Shown here piece after piece: positions 63,746-64,000 of a stretch of 64,000 nt of DNA (positions within the stretch are counted from its first letter, which is position 1; every line of letters begins with the position of its first letter). The position numbers were made by a program, and so were the translations under genes. Source of the DNA: Humulus lupulus (lineage: Eukaryota; Streptophyta; Magnoliopsida; Rosales; Cannabaceae); assembly GCF_963169125.1 (NCBI RefSeq), contig NC_084802.1:28525107-28589106 (forward strand). Direction: 5' to 3'. The notes under the pieces are model-generated. The model worked only from the letters and a program-made list of their open reading frames with translations, ran no database searches and was not told the DNA's origin.

Positions 63746-64000
63746 AAATGATCATCTATTATGATATGACTTAAATCTTTATGGCAAACGGTAAGTTTAT
63801 AAAAATAATTAATTCATATCGGTCCTATCATATATTATCACTATTATATACAACACATTTACCAAGATGTCTATGCACATCAGTAATCCAAATTTAGATT
63901 ACTCACATCCAGTATGCTTAGAAAACCGTGCTAGCAACCATTCATTAAAGATTCCGTACATTAATATGTTGTTGACTATTTTATTCATTATATATGATTT

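Larger units (their letters stand above)
54029..64000 (-). repeat. LTR H1 (Ty1/copia type), minus strand, split in four pieces
   Basis: Pieces 54029-54125, 54943-55696, 60998-61739 and 63746-64000 join into one LTR that is the reverse complement of H2 (61740-63745). The end TGTTGGTATTAAATT is at 54029; the other end is about 130 bp beyond the window. Insertions are a Cassandra TRIM, a MULE and solo LTR H2. Confidence 0.88.

Overview
This is plant nuclear DNA, most likely from a eudicot; I cannot name the species. It is AT-rich and holds no host gene that I can recognise. Almost everything is transposable elements inserted into one another: Ty3/gypsy elements of the chromovirus and Tat types, Ty1/copia LTRs, a Cassandra TRIM with 5S rRNA-derived LTRs, a hAT element, a Mutator-like element and a Tourist-like MITE. 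The protein-coding stretches are retrotransposon gag, protease, RT, RNase H, integrase and accessory genes, nearly all carrying stops or frameshifts. Element and lineage names are read from motifs by eye and were not checked against a database.

Layout. (1) 1-9169: minus-strand chromovirus A (Tekay/Del-like), with its 3' LTR cut by the window start, a full 5' LTR at 6942-9169, and a solo LTR (D1, 199-2110) in the last codons of pol. (2) 9170-11895: right ends of three LTRs (B, C, D3) placed end to end, best read as successive nested insertions whose left halves lie outside the window. (3) 11896-13937: AT-rich DNA with a LINE-like remnant and one arm of an inverted repeat. (4) 13938-30942: Tat-lineage element E with two LTRs, TSD ATATA, gag/PR/RT/dual RNase H/IN, a 119-bp tandem array, and a spliced-looking antisense gene with its own TATA box. 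Its 5' LTR carries a hAT element, and its gag is broken by a degraded minus-strand chromovirus (G). (5) 30943-36100: AT-rich DNA with a 380-bp solo LTR, a Tourist-like MITE, a 68-bp tandem repeat and another LTR-like block (K). (6) 36160-39166: minus-strand accessory gene region of an unassigned retrotransposon, with a 225-bp in-frame duplication. (7) 39190-40050: end of a minus-strand chromovirus whose LTR carries an array of heat-shock-element-like motifs. (8) 40057-about 53860: degraded Tat element F, holding two large LTR insertions (I in gag, J between PR and RT) and remnants of the same kind of antisense gene. (9) 54029-64000: one minus-strand copia LTR (H1) split by a Cassandra TRIM, by a MULE that itself holds a copia solo LTR (N) and solo LTR D2, and by a solo LTR of its own family in the opposite orientation (H2).

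How the parts relate. No pathway is encoded. The interest lies in the order of insertion, which target-site duplications fix at most joints (D1 ACCGC; E ATATA; L TATCT; J AAAAG; Cassandra TATAT; D2 TTTGT; hAT 8 bp; MULE 9 bp), and in regulatory or accessory sequence carried by the elements: the antisense gene of the Tat elements, the heat-shock-like LTR, the 5S-derived LTR, and clusters of short GC-rich or self-complementary words at similar places in several LTR subfamilies.
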